Of a stretch of 64,000 bases of DNA, positions 31,301 through 46,300 are shown one piece after another. Location: NCBI GenBank assembly GCA_963931925.1, contig OZ007571.1, positions 40,127,550 through 40,191,549 of the forward strand. Reading direction: 5' to 3'. The notes beneath the pieces were generated by a model. The model saw only the letters and a list, made by a program, of their open reading frames with translations, ran no database searches and was not told the origin of the DNA. Source of the DNA: Onchidella celtica (taxonomy: Eukaryota > Mollusca > Gastropoda > Systellommatophora > Onchidiidae). Made by a program: the position numbers and the translations under genes. Numbering within the stretch: the first letter of the stretch is position 1; every line of letters starts with the position of its first letter.

Positions 31301-34300
31301 ACAAACACAATGTTATTTTTGAGTTGATTTCTGAACTTCTCAATTAAACTGTGTGCATGAAAGTTACCCAACTTTTAGATATGATTTCTTGACGTCTGAC
31401 AATATCAAAGAGCTCTTTGTGTCATACATGTATATGGTACACATGTATGGCCCCATCTGAAAGGAAATTCAAGCAATAACTATTTCTTCTGATTTTCGCA
31501 TGTTTCATCCCATTTCTGCAACCATCTATCGCAGTCATTCCAATTTAGACCTTGAGCTGAGAAAACAGACATTTCTTTCTTTTAAAATTATGGATGTTGG
31601 AACAGTCACAATCATACTTTTGTCATCATTTGTAATATAACAACTAACTGGCATTATCAGTATTACTTCATACATGTATACCCCTTCCTCGAATGTAACT
31701 TCAAGGATTCTCTTTCCAGCTTTTCACTATCAGTTATATTGAAATCCATTCTACTTTTTAGCCGTAAAAAATTATGCTGGTGGTAGCCAAAACCAGTATT
31801 ATGCTCAGCTTTGACTTACAAAAGATCTGTATAAGAATCACCATCATCCCCGAGGATAGCTGGAACCAGTAGATCAATCATGGCATACAAAGGTTTGTAG
31901 GGTTGTGTTTCAACTAGCTAAGGAAGAATCAACATGCACATTATTAGAACACACCTACATGTTTGACATATTCATGGTACAAATGGTTGAAAATGAAAAA
32001 ACTGCCTTTTATGAACACCATTCCAGTAGCATACTCAAAGCTCATGTATAATTTCACATTTTATTTATACAGTAATGAGGTTCACAGGTCAATATCATGA
32101 ATGGAAAACATACATATAGGGGTATATATGTAGAAGTCTGTGAACCAATGGATTTACCACAACTGCCCCCTTGTGCTGGGTCTCATTAAACTCAGAAATC
32201 TGGTAAAAGTGGTACTGAGAATGTTGATGATATCATGTGTGCGTCCTCTCAATGTCAATATCTATTTTATATTTAATATATTATATATTAAAACCCACTT
32301 TCACTTGAATGGTCTGCAAGCTCTATATCACACCACCGGTAGAGGTGGAATAACAATTACATGTACATGTAATTATTCATTATAAAATTATGAACGTTAT
32401 ACAGTGTAATTACAGCATATTGTAAAGCCATATGAACAGCCAATGTGATATCTTAGCTTTAATACACGAAGAAAGTAGTGAAACTAATAATCATGACAAC
32501 CATACTGACATAAGTTACCAGGTGCATATATTGACAAAACAGTAATGATGTCCGTTATGAACAAAATCTGAAGAAACAAAACTAGCGAAAATCATAATCA
32601 ATATCAAATATTTTGTGACTGACAAACAAATGTAGATCTTGAGCTAAGTAAACCAAACATTGGCATTCATGTACATGTACTTCTTAGTTTGGTGTTTCTG
32701 CATTGTCAAAAATTGGCAGAAAGAAAAAGTTGTACAGTGTATGTAGTAAAGCCTCAAGTAAGAATCATTTGGTACCGTAGTCTGCCTTCGCTTTTTCTTT
32801 GCATTTTATTGTATCGTATGGTATAAAATGCAAAGAAAAGTGGAAGACAGTCTGTCATCCCTTTTTCTGCGTGTTTTATTAACTTTTTCCTTTTTGCTAA
32901 TTTTTTACTTTGCTTTAATTGCTGCGACCCCACAGTTTTTCTGTGTTGTTTTTTTTTTAATATTTCGTCTGTTTATGCATTGGATTACTACCAGTTTCAA
33001 GTTATTATCCTATCTCCCTCAAGGGTTCACAAACAAGATCACTTACCGTATGACCTAAATTTTCAAGAGCTTTCTTTCCCAACAGGACAGCCCTTTCCAC
33101 AGCAGGCACACAGCGGGTGCAGCCATCATATAAGTAATAGCCAATTCGCAATGGCTCTTGGCTTAGGAAGATCTGAAATCATGAGGAAGAGTTATACTTG
33201 CGCTATCAACAAGAACAATATTATGAGAAAAGAAAGCTGATCCAAGTGATATACATGTACCTTCAAACAAACATTAAATTGCATCATGTAGTATTTCTGT
33301 TGGGCTATTTTGCTCAGTGGTCAAATTCATTGTGATTCTTTAGATACGTGTGAAACAGATATAAATTCAGATACTGTCAACTGACTTAGGCTGTGGACAA
33401 TAGTGGTCTCTGACGATGAAGATCGTATGACAAAGGACTTGTAATTATGCATGATACTCAAAGAATTAGAAACCTATTCAACTGGATGAAAAAGTATATT
33501 ATGAAAGAATTAATGACGACTATGATGCACTCGTGATGACTGCTAGTAAACCAGTGTATCATCTGTCTATTCTGATGACCGAAACCCTCTACATCTTAAT
33601 TCTTATAAATTGTCCACCTGTTATTGTGATACATGTATAAATTCCATTTTCATTTATTGATTTAAGATGAGCAATGAAAAGGGAAAAAACATTAAACTGA
33701 CAACAAAGATAGGAGTCTCTTTCAGAATGTTCAATACCTCTTCTCTGAAAGGTATTTGGGGTACAGATGGATCAAGACGAAACAACTCAGAGCCAACAAC
33801 AGCTCTCATGAAATGAACCAGAGAAGATACATCTCTACCCATAGGACCACTTGTGGCAGGAACTGGAGATTGAAAGTATATATCATTCAATTTAGATTTA
33901 AGATGGATAAAAAATGAATATTACATAATAATTTATGGACTCAGTGGCTCTTTTACTTGTTTGTTGTTGTTTTTTTCTCAAAGTTTCAGACAGGCCCTTC
34001 TTTCAGTATGCTAGCTCGTCTCACTTCGTTCATTCAGTAGTTTCTTTATACGCCAAATGGCACATTCATTTATACAATTATAGTCACTCTTGCTGCACGT
34101 TTTATTGTGATAGTTGGCACTTAATGACTTACTTATTTTCTGACCTCCCAAAGCCTCAGTTCCAAAGCTTCCTTTCGAGCTGAAAGAGATAAACAGCACA
34201 TATATTTTATATTATATAATTTAAGAACGGCCATTGGTAACAAATTGACAAAAAAATGTGAAAATAATACATATTTAAATAAATATACAATAATACAAAA

Positions 34301-34324
34301 ATATACCCGAAATTAGATATAATT

Positions 34325-34360
<36 letters not shown>

Positions 34361-37300
34361 ACTCACCCACACACACACACACACATAAAGGAGTGATACA
34401 CATGCAAATCTATTGCCACTGAATATTCCATGCAGAGTTACCTATCCAATGACATTCGCTTTTATTGTTTTTTCATGTTTTTGTTGATCATTCATGACAG
34501 TTTGCCACGTACTCCATCCACTCACCAATCCATCCAGTTGACCACATGACCATGGATTAAGAAGCAGTGATAAAAGTACCAAAAGAAAAAAGGAATGGGG
34601 AATTTATGATAGAAGAGAGAACTACATGTCTGTTGAAAGAGTGGCAATTTTAAGCTATCGTAACTGACTAAGGCAACTGGAAATCATTACACTTAATACT
34701 TATACCTCAGTCTGCTCGAAGTAGGCTTGAGGGCGCAGATGCCACTGTAATGAGCAGGGATACGGACGCTGCCAGCTATGTCACTGCCTATTCCCAGAAC
34801 AGATCCCTGACCCCCAATGATAGCACCCTCGCCACTTGAGGATCCACCGGGGGACCTTGTTGTGTCATAGGGATTACAGGCCTCTCCATATATGGGGTTG
34901 GAGCAATCAAGGCTAGAATAAGAAAATTGGAACCATATTACACTGTAATAATACATGTAATATATTTGTAGGCCTACTAGAAGTTTTTCACGTGTTTTCC
35001 ACATTGAAAGGCACCAGTGGTTATGTGGTATGGTGCTATATTTATATGCCTGTACATGTATGTAGTCCACATTTAAAGGGCCCACGGTGTTTCCCATAAT
35101 GTATCATACCCAAGCTCTTCTACTGGCTATTACATGAGCCAGCAATTCTATGCTAGTCTAACTCCAACGTAGCATAGGATAATACGTGGTGAATGAAAAA
35201 ACAAAGGCATTCTCTATGAAAGTACAAAATTCATGTACAGTATTTGATACAGTGTGTTTTATGTTTAATCTAGCACCCCTCTCTAATATTTGCCACAGGC
35301 CTCGCACTAGCTTAGTCCGGCCCTGATCCAGGGGGCACATAAGTAGAATTTATAAGCATTTTAGATAATTTACCTCCTCATTCCTTGCGGGAGATTTGTT
35401 CTGATGAAGGGGACAGCACCTTTGGCCTTTAACACCTGAAATATTGGAGTCAACAATAGCCTAATGACAGCCGTATCAGTTTGCAGCTTACCACTGGATA
35501 GACAACACTACAGATCGTTTCAATCCATAATTCTTGTCCGGGGGCGTATTTTGGCATTTTTTTAAATCTCAGAATGAGTACATGTATAGTCATAATTATT
35601 TGTATCAAGTTGTTGTTATTTCATTTTTTTATGTCAAGTTGAGTCAGTTTTTCCTTCTTCCCAAATAAAAGAAGTCTTGCTGGTGCATTAGGCCTATTTT
35701 GACTACTCTCTCAAAACCGCCGGCGAGAGATGGTTTTGTTCTTGAAAAATTAAACCAACTACTAAAATTATTCCTTCAGGCAATTAAATTGAATTAACAA
35801 GAAAAAAATAGCCCGTCGGCCAATCACCGCACAATTTCTCACATCAAATTTTAATGCCACTAAAAACTAACTAAAAAAAAAAAAGACACTTAATGCAAAA
35901 ACACATACACACAAACTTACAAACACGATTGCAAACAACCGAAAGCAACAGAATACAGGATCACACTTGCAGACAATATGTATTGTTCATGAAAAATGAA
36001 TGATGCTTACCGTGACCAGTATTGCATCCTCAGCCTTGAGTTGACCGATCAACTCACCAAAACCAGCTGTGCAGTCTTCGCCCTGTAACAGGTGAGGAGG
36101 ATACCTTAATATTCAGAGTGATACTGCCGATTTGAATCAACTTATCGTTGCTCATGTTTACAGTCATAGTTCATGTCAGTACGCCTAGCAGTTTACAGTA
36201 GCGTAGCTTACCGACCTGTGAATATACCCAATGTCAAGAATAGATTTAATTCATAAATGTTTCCACTGACTAAATTTTTGTGAGAGAGCAGTGAGTAATT
36301 TTTACAAACGTAATAATTGTGCGAGCCAGCATAACTTGGTCTCGTAAACAATTTGTTTTGAACAGTTTTTTTTATAATAGATAGACAGAAGATGTGGGGA
36401 AGGATAGACGGACAGCGTAGGTGTGCATGACTGAGCACTTGTTATATCTCGTGTTTTGAACTAGGTTTAGTAGAGAGGGAAGGGGTGAGTAGGAATTAAA
36501 TGTTGTTGAGACGTCGGTTGACGTACAGAAAATCCGTGATCCAGAGTAAAAGCTCGGGGTTTTGAACATGTTAAGAATTTATTGCTATAAAATTACATTT
36601 TATTGTCTTGAGTGATTCGACCTTTGATGTCGACCCAAGGTCGTTGCGTAGGGCTGTTACTTAAAATAACTCAGTTCGGCAGCTGAGCTAGAAGTGGTTG
36701 CACCAATCGCAATCCAGGAATTAGACGGTAAGCTGCAGATGCAGTCCAGTATTTAAGGCCATACAGAACTTAGTTCTGGGCCACATGTAGACAATCCATT
36801 TACGAGGTGGACGGCGAGCTCTCAGCCAGATGAGAAGTCATAGAGACGCAGCGATTGAGCTGATATGTACAGTGATGGAGCATTGTCAGAAATCTACGCT
36901 CCTGAGCCCAAGCCTACTTGTTTGAGCATTAAACCCACAGCGCTAATATCAACAGCCCTCACATTGTGAGGGCCGAATGGTGAGCTAAAGATTTTAATTC
37001 CATGCTGAATTTACAGCCAGCTACACATGTAGACTGTTGACCAGTACTGCCAGACAACATGCATTTCCCGCGACCACGTGTGAACTACACCAGAGCGCGC
37101 CTGGCAGAGACGCTATATAAATATGTTTTAGTATGAAGAGAGATAGAACTTTAAACCTTACAGGATCCGTCGCCCTCGGGCGCGGATTCTTTTGAATGTA
37201 AATTTATTGTGACTTAGATAACTTCATATTACATTGCCTTAAGTACTTCATAGTTGCTCCTCAGCTTAGTTGAGCATTTTCAGTTGCTATTGTATTCGTT

Positions 37301-40300
37301 ATCTATTGTATATTTTATCTTTGAATTTGTTAGATATATAAACTTTGCAGTCTGTTACTCAAATTGATTTATTTAGTTTTTAGAGTGAAAGTTGTTTATT
37401 TGTTGTTGTTTTTTTGTGCTCGTGTGATTGGGAAGCGGACCTCTTGATCTATATTCCCCAAAATCCCGATCCGCGACACCCAACGTTAAAAATATCTTTA
37501 ATTTGAAACTTTAACTGAAATAAATCATACTCTTCAAGATGGTGTCTGAGCACAACTCCCACTGCTGCTGTAACTGCAACAAAAAATGAATACAAAATAA
37601 AAAGATTTTCACTTCCTATTTTGCCCCCCCCCCCCCCCTCTTGAAAAAAGCAGTTCAACAGACCAGTGGCATGCAAATTAGAAACATACACTTGTCAAAA
37701 AGCTTCTCACTGATATTTTCAGGCACTATTATTATATAGCCATTGCTTATCAGTGCCTTTAATTCCTGACACCATTCCACAACACGCATCACACGCTCAA
37801 AAAACTGTTAATTTAATTCGGTGTATACAAAATTGCGTGAGACCATTGTTTTTTGTTGTTGTTTTTTTTGTTGGTTCGTTTTCTGCATGCACGGCTTGGC
37901 CCCATATTCCCTACTAGTTTTCTTGAAACGTAGCCCCAATAACTTGGTTTACATCTGTTGGATGAACTACGAGTGGCTAATGTGGTTACTGCGTGGGTTC
38001 AATAGTAACTCCCTTAAGGATACACAGGATTAACAAACACAGGGTTCTGCTGGCAATCTTATTTATTCAAAAGCCTAACAAAGGTATCGCTACCAAAAGG
38101 CATAGGAAAACCCTACCGAGAAAAAGAAGAAGAAGCCAAGAAAAAGAAAAGAAACCCAGAAAAGAAGCCCAACCAGCCATAAGCTGGAACAAGAGAAAAA
38201 GACAAAAATATGATTAGGATATAATGACAACATTAATCAGGCAATCAATGGTGGACATACATATTAATAGTATTAAGTATTAAATCAAACAACAACAACA
38301 TAATATAATATTTAAGCAATAACCAACTGGATATGTATGCATGGAATAAAATAGCGCTAAGGTTAATGAATAACAACTACAAGTGGCTATATCATATACA
38401 CAAGGAGTTTCCTAGTACACTGGCAACATAAACTAATTAATGTACTAAACAAAGTATGAAGGACATAACAAATGAAGGGGCAAGAACACAATAGTTTCGC
38501 TCCACTGAGCCGGTGTACAGCACATCCAGAGTGGCCATTCCATTTAATAACGCAGTGGCCAACATGGCCCACTGACCGTCCATAACACAGACGCTGCATC
38601 CCAATGCAGGCCATCCTCATAGGCCCACTCCCATTATTAGTACTAACCCGTCCCAGGGCTATTGTATTGGTTACTTCCCTTCCCAATCGATACTGAAGGG
38701 TCATGCCCTTTGACCTTAGCCGCGGAGCTATGCCGCCAGGCTAACATGTGCATGACACACCACTAGATACATAAAGTAATGTGTACATTCCTTAAAATGA
38801 GACTGTCCTTCACACACTTACGAAACTCATAGAAGCATAATACATCTGGATAACTATAATACATGCACATGATATATATATATATATGTCGGCGAGACTC
38901 ATTGCAACATGTGTAGACTCACTGAAACATTGTTCATCCACCGCCGCACATAGAACAGTCCTGGGGCTCACCCATGTGAGGCCCAACTAATATTATACAT
39001 CTCCAATACATGTAATTAATTACACATCTTAAACACTAAACACGCAATCACAATCACACTGCTCTCTATAGCATAGTGGTACTGGCAAGGTACACAAATA
39101 CCCGTAATACAATCAAGCGTATAGTGCCGCTCGCTGTAACATAAGCCATCCACATTAACATGTCAGGAAATCCTCACTGCCCACCACAACAAGGCAATGC
39201 TACACATACACTATATATAGGCACACAAGCAAATCGTGATAGCTTGGTTAGCGAGCCATCATTATCATCTAGCACCGCAAACGTTAACTTTGACAATAAA
39301 GTCACAATATCAAGACACTGTACTGCAAAGCGCATCTTACACGAATAATGACAATGGCAATTACCGTTGAGCCGGACTCATAATGGTCTCTGTAGATCAG
39401 CATTCTCTACGCGGCATCCAAGAAAAGGGGGGGGGGGTGCGCAAATTAAAGTCACTTCTAATATAATAGTCTCCAACTTACCCAAAGTCTCTCCGGGTCC
39501 TGCGCTACCGCTACATGCCTTATGGGGCGGGGTGGCGATGGCAAGCGTCGGCAAGCCTCTGAGCTGCTACGGGCCCGGGTTGCTGGGCTGGGTTCACTGT
39601 GCTGTCGGCTCTTGTCTCTGCGTCTATGATGGAGTGTGTTGACCACTCGAACCGCATCTTATTTATGAGCCCGCGCGGACGTCCGAGAGAGCTATTACGT
39701 AGCCCGTGTTGCACAAGTGAAAGGCTCGGACATGGAGTCCAGCCCGACAACATAACCGGTTAGGGTCCTAACACAATCGAATTTACAGTACGGTTAAAAG
39801 GGTGCACACAAAAGTCAATTAGGTATCCCAGTAAACTGCAGAAATTACTCTAACGACCCCTCCAGCAATAATTGAATAAATTTGACCCAGGTTGGATTTA
39901 TCGGGGATAACATGCGTCTAACTCGTGGTTTACTTTAAATCCGAGATCCTCTTATTAATCATTTCAATAGGACACGTGCATCAAAGTACAACGAAATTGG
40001 TACCATTATAAAGTGGAAACTTGCTGCTAAAATTCTAACTGACTACTTATACCAGAAACTCGGTAGTAGTTTTAATATAAATTTTCAAAGTGTCAGGACT
40101 AACAACATTCGACAATTTTGTGCGGGATACTTTCGTCCATTAATACGACGTATCTCCATTGATAACAAACGTTATCATGAGTACCTATTTTGTACCGATA
40201 GGGTATTGTCTACTCTCAAAAATGAATTCGGGTTCCCGTCTTTCTGTCGGTGGATAACAACGAGTGAGCGAGTTGTAAGAAACTTAAAGCCATGATATAA

Positions 40301-43300
40301 GAGTTGGAAGCCCCGTGGTCAACATTTCCAACTGACCAATCAAAATGCGCGCTTTTCACCGTGATGTGAATAACGGGTCCCGCGCTAGTATTACAAGGGA
40401 AATAATCCAATTAATGGTACTCGGCCAAGTGTCCATAAACTACTATGAGTGGCCGTCCCTCACTCACGCACCAGAGTTACCATGAAAGCACATTAAAAAT
40501 AGAAAGTCGTTCATCCTCTCACATTCTCCCCTGCTAAGTCACGTAGTCCCTTACGTGACACATACATCAATTCAAAGGTTTACAAAAGACCACTGAAGGT
40601 ATAATCAAACTCTAAGGGGCTATGATACCATCACTTAGAGTAGAACAATTGCAAATTACACACAGTGAACCGAAGTACAACAATGGTCCATCCTCTTTAT
40701 AACTACTAACAGGTGGCGTGAACCGGCTAAGTTACTACTGGCGTCCTGAAGATGTACACAACAGTCTCAGCTCTGGCTGTAGTAAGTTACATCATATGGA
40801 CAAAACAACAGGTCCCAGACCTGCAACGGTGGTCCCAGACCACTATCAGGGTTAACGTAGGATCGAACAGTACAAAAAAAGACAATATGCTATAAGGGCA
40901 CTAGTGCAATGAAAAAGGTAAGGTCAACATAGGCATTAAAAGTAATTGTAACTAAGCTGTGGAGAAAGCTAACACGGGCATACTCTCTAACTTAAAATCT
41001 TGAGGCGGAGCTCCCTTGGATTCGGTGGTCTATCATCTGGCCTGATGGAAACTCGGGGGGGTCTTGATGGGTGCGCTCCCCTGCTCTTTCTGCACTCACA
41101 GTCAATGTCTAATATTAATCACTAATGAGAGTCAGAGGTCCAATCTCTGGGGTTGTCTGTGTGGGCGGCTGGACCGTCGCACAGGAGGTAGGCGCTGGGA
41201 AGTTGTCATCCCAGGTTGACGGTCCGGTCGGGCTGCAGGTGGCTGGCAAGGGTGGTGAGCCGGGAAGTACCAGACATCGGTCGACGCAGGCAGTGGAGGC
41301 GGGTGCTGTGGATGTGTGTTGACCACTGGGGGGTGAAATAACCGCAAGAGGTCTCCGTTGACCGCAGAGGCATCTCCATCTGGGTTTCTGATGGTAAAGT
41401 AACCACCATGAGGCGGGGGAACAGACAGGACGGTGTGCACAGGACCGGGGTACGGGTCCTGGATCTTGTGTCGACCAGGATAGTGGTGCTTGACAAGGAC
41501 ATGGTCGCCCGGCTGAAGATGGGCGGCGTTGTGGGGGGTCGTCCTTCGTGCGTCCTGCAGAAGGTGCGTGGACTCCACCTTCCTCGCTACCTTCGCCCTC
41601 AGTTCGTTGAGCCGTTGTATATGCCGCTGGACGTAGTCGCCTACCGAAGTGGAGGCTGGTGTCTCGTCACCCAGATAGACATCCAATGGCAGACGTGGTT
41701 TCCTGCCAAACAAGAGCTCGTAAGGGGACACTCCAGTGGAAGAATGGGGGGTGGCATTGTAACAGAAAGTTAATTCCGGCAGGTATTCTCGCCATCTTAA
41801 CTTCTGTTCTGGGAGTAAGGTGGACAGCAGACTGAACATAGTGCGGTTGAACCGTTCGCACTGGCCGTTGCCTTGTGGATGATAAGCGGTGGTGCGGGAC
41901 TTGGTGATGCCATAGTGGCTGCAGAGCTGGCGTACCACTTCAGCCTCGAACTGCCGTCCCTGGTCGGAATGTAGCCTCTCTGGAACCCCATAGTGGACAA
42001 TCCACGAGTGAATGAGGTGGCGAACAACTGTCGCTGCTGTCTGGTCCTTGGTTGGCACTGCTACTGTCCACTTGGTGAAAACATCTGTCATGACCAGTAT
42101 GTTTTCGTAGCCATCAGTAGTGGGCTCAATTTTTGCGAAGTCCATGGCCACAATTTGCAAGGGGTGAGTGGCCACAAGATGACCAGTGGGTTTGGCGACA
42201 CGGACAGGGGGATGCTTAGACCGCTGGCACCGCTCGCACTGTTGGCAATACTGTTGAACCATACTGGTTTGGTCTGGCCAATAGGTCCGTTGTCGTATAT
42301 GGGCGAGTGTTCGCTCGGGGCCTTGATGTCCGGTGCCGTCGTGTGCAAACCTAATAGCAGTTTCACGATATTTGGATGGTAAGACTACCTGTTTTACTTC
42401 TCCATGGACTGGGTCGAGAATCTTCCGCACTAGTATGCTGTCGTGGATGGAAAGCTTGTGCCACTGTTTCAGTATGGCGAGGGTGTCACTAGTTAGGTCT
42501 TTGCGCTCTATGGCTGTGGGTTTTTGTTGCGCCCTTACTGCTCGGTAGACAACTTGGATGGCTGGATCATCTTCTTGGGCAGCTGCTAGGTCTTCGTTAT
42601 TGAGGGAGGGAATAAGGGCTTTGGCAGGAGACAGGTGCAGATGGTTCACAAACACCTCCTCTCCAACCGTGGTGGCAACTTCCAATGGGAGGTGTGTGGT
42701 AGACTGCAGGCAGGCGGAAGCAATAGTTACCAATTCATCAGCGTCCTCGTCGGGTGGTGCCGGAAGGGGGTGTCGGGACAGAGCATCAGCATTCGCATTT
42801 TCCTTCCCCGAGCGGTACTTGATATCAAAGTTGAACATTGCGAGCTCAGCTATCCAGCGTTGTTCCACTGCACTGCGTTTGGAAGACAGAATGTGACTTA
42901 GGGGGTTGTTATCGGTGTATACGGTGAAGCAGTTGCCCAGCAAATATCCCCGGTATTTCTCGGTTATGGCCCACTTCATTGCTAGTAGTTCCAGCTTGTA
43001 TGAACTGTATCCACGCATCTTCCTCTCGTTGGGCCTCAATCCTCTGCTTGCGTAAGAGATTACACGTCGTCGTCCGTCCTTCTCCTGGCTGAGGACAGCA
43101 CCTAGACCTTCATGGCTAGCATCTACTTCCAAGACGAAAGGCTTGTCGAAATCAGGGTAGGCCAACATTACTGCGTCGCTGTAGAGGGCGTCTCGCAGTT
43201 CCAGGAAGGCTTGTCGGCATTCAGTCGTCCATAGCTCACCCAGTTTTTGGTGCTTCTTGTAGCTGCCTTGGTTCTGCTGGTTTGCCTTGCTGATGACTTC

Positions 43301-46300
43301 ATGGAGGGGGCGGGCTATTCTGGCGAAATGCTTTATGAAACGACGGTAATAGCCTACCATCCCCAGAAAAGTCCTTAGGTCTCTCATGGTCTTCGGCATA
43401 GGATATTCCGTTATGGCGCGGACCTTGTCTTCATCAGTAGAGATCCCCTCATTCGAGATAGTGTGTCCTAGGAAGGGTACTGAAGAGCGGGCAAATGAGC
43501 ACTTGTTGGGATTTAACCTGACGCCAATGGCGCGAAGTCGAGTGAAGACAGACTCCAGTCTCTCCAGATGTTCGGTAAGGGTTGGCGAAAAGACTAACAG
43601 GTCGTCCAGGTAGACCAGCAGTATCTTGAATATGAAGTCACTCATTGTGGACTGCATCAATCGCTGGAAGGTGGCCGGGGCGTTGCACAGACCAAAGGGC
43701 ATCCTATTGTATTCGTACAGGCCAAAGGGGCAGATGAAAGCAGTCTTCTCTCGAGATTCTTCCGACATAGCAACTTGATGGTAACCACTGGCGAGGTCTA
43801 GGGTTGAGAAGAATTTTGAGCCACCTAGTATGTCTAAACACTCGTCAATCCTGGGAAGTGGGAATGCGTCCTTCCTGGTTATGTTGTTCAGCTGGCGGTA
43901 GTCGACACAGAGTCTCAGCTCGCCTGACTTCTTGCGGCAAACAACAATGGGTGAGGCATAGGGGCTACTACTTGGTTGGATCACGCCACGACGCAAGAGG
44001 TCCTCAATATGTTCTTGCACTTCCTTCAACTGAGATGGCGGGATCCTTCGGTATGGTTGGGAGACTGGCGTGTCATCCGTCACTACTATATTATGTTGCA
44101 CTCTATCCGTATATCCCAGTTCAGCGTCCGTCCAGGCAAAGACATCTTGGTGTGTGACCAGTAAGTCCCTTAGCGTGGTTTGCTCGTGGTTGTTCAGGGT
44201 TGGGATTGAAACCATCTCGGTAAGCTTTTGTAGAGCCTCAGGTGTGGGGCCTTGTCTTGGTGGGTGATTAACGGGGGACCTCGGCGACTCGCAGTTGACG
44301 TGGTTGACATGTACAGCAGGACTGGCAGGGTATATCTTTCCCAGAGGGGCACGGGCTGGCAAAACAACATCTTCATCCGTCTCATTCATGACTAGAACCT
44401 TCAGCTTCCCATCTATTGGAGTCACATAGGTTGTCAGAACAGCCAAGCCTCGGCGTGGACCATCTACTATCGCTTCTAAAATTACCGTCTCTTGGTTTCG
44501 GGTATTGCCTCCTGTTGCTACTACTGTCTTGACGGTGCGAGCTGGTATCACCGTGGCTTGCTTGGGGGCTCTAGCGTAGGGGTGCTGCTGTTGTGAAAAG
44601 TTTGGTGGGGGCAAGGTTACATCCAGATGGTTTAGGACATTCATCCCTATCAGGCACGAATTCAGGGCAGGACCGTCCCCGCTCAGGACGAAGACTATTC
44701 GATCTTGGGCTGTCTGTCCATCCACTGTCACATCAGCAACCATGTACCCCTCATATGGAATGCTGAGTCCATTCGCCGCGGTCAGTTTGTAGTGTTGAGT
44801 GGGCCTCTGCAATTTTCCCTTGAAGTGCCGCTGGTAGATCGCCGAGGTGACAGTCGTGACTTGTGATCCGGTATCGATGGTCCCAGTGACTGGTATTCCA
44901 TTCAACTGTACCGTCCTGACAGGGAGCTCCCCAACCGCTCGTCGTGTGAATGAGTCCTCACTTGACCCATCTGTAGCCGGACTCTGGTCTACAGGGGTCG
45001 CCCTTCCCCCTGTGGCTTGCGTGGATAGCGGCGGCAGTCCTTTGCGAAGTGTCCCTGTCGTCCACACTGGAAACAGGCTCCTGGTCCCCTCTCAGTTCGT
45101 TGCCCCCTCGTCCTCCTTCTCCGGTGGCTGAGTGGCTCCTCCTCAGCCAACCGAGACAGGAGAGCTTCCATTTTCTCCAGCCTGCCGTTGAGATCAGCGA
45201 TGGCCCGGTCGCTGGTGTTAGCAGTGGCGGCGGCGGAGTGTTGGGGTGGCCTGTTGTCAGCCCTGGTCGCAATGGCTTGGACGTGGCTGTCGGGGTGTCC
45301 CCTGTCGTCATACCAGCGGATGGCAGTGTTCCGGATGTCCAGGAAGGTGGCATCTGGATGCTGGAACCTGTATTCACGGAGCTGGGCCGTGAGCGATTCG
45401 CTTGAGAGGGCCCCCATGAAGATGTCCCTCAGGATGCTCTCTTCATATATGGGCTCCCTCAGGGCAGACTGGCGCTTGGTAAGGGCGTCGAACATATCCC
45501 TCAGCCGATGGGAGAAACCCCTCACCGTCTCCCCTGGTCGTTGGCGGCACTGGCTCAGGGCTATGAACAGGTCGCTGGGTGACCGGTGTTCTCCGAAAGC
45601 CTCCAGTATACACTGGAGAGCTCTCTCAGGATCTCGCTGCACCTCCCGGGGGTGGCACTTGAGTTCCGCCCTCACCTCGGGGCCGACGCTGTTTAGAAGG
45701 ATGGTGAGGCGGTGGTCCTCGGAGAGTTCTGGCCTGCTGGACCAACAGGCCCGGAGCTGTCCCTCAAACCTCTCTGCACCTCCTCTCCCCATGTCGCCGT
45801 AGAATGTGTCGATCCTCGGCTGCTCTGCTGCCATTATAATGTAGGGCTGTGTTGGCATTGGCGGTGGTGCGGGGGGTTGTTCCTCATCTGAACTTCGGCT
45901 TCCTGTTGTTCGTGGCATGGTTGGGCTTTCTAGACTTACAAACTAACCCTTCTGTGTATCCCACTTCTTGACACCAGAAAATGTTGGATGAACTACGAGT
46001 GGCTAATGTGGTTACTGCGTGGGTTCAATAGTAACTCCCTTAAGGATACACAGGATTAACAAACACAGGGTTCTGCTGGCAATCTTATTTATTCAAAAGC
46101 CTAACAAAGGTATCGCTACCAAAAGGCATAGGAAAACCCTACCGAGAAAAAGAAGAAGAAGCCAAGAAAAAGAAAAGAAACCCAGAAAAGAAGCCCAACA
46201 AGCCATAAGCTGGAACAAGAGAAAAAGACAAAAATATGATTAGGATATAATGACAACATTAATCAGGCAATCAATGGTGGACATACATATTAATAGTATT

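Noticed and set aside
36569-37481. Possible additional solo LTR (TG..CA ends, internal CTATATAAATA)
   Set aside because: No pair of ends gave a target duplication or matching inverted terminus, so it was left as unassigned intron sequence.
41125-45802. Several + strand open frames of 65-204 codons
   Set aside because: They are antisense shadows of the gypsy gag and pol frames, produced by their codon usage.
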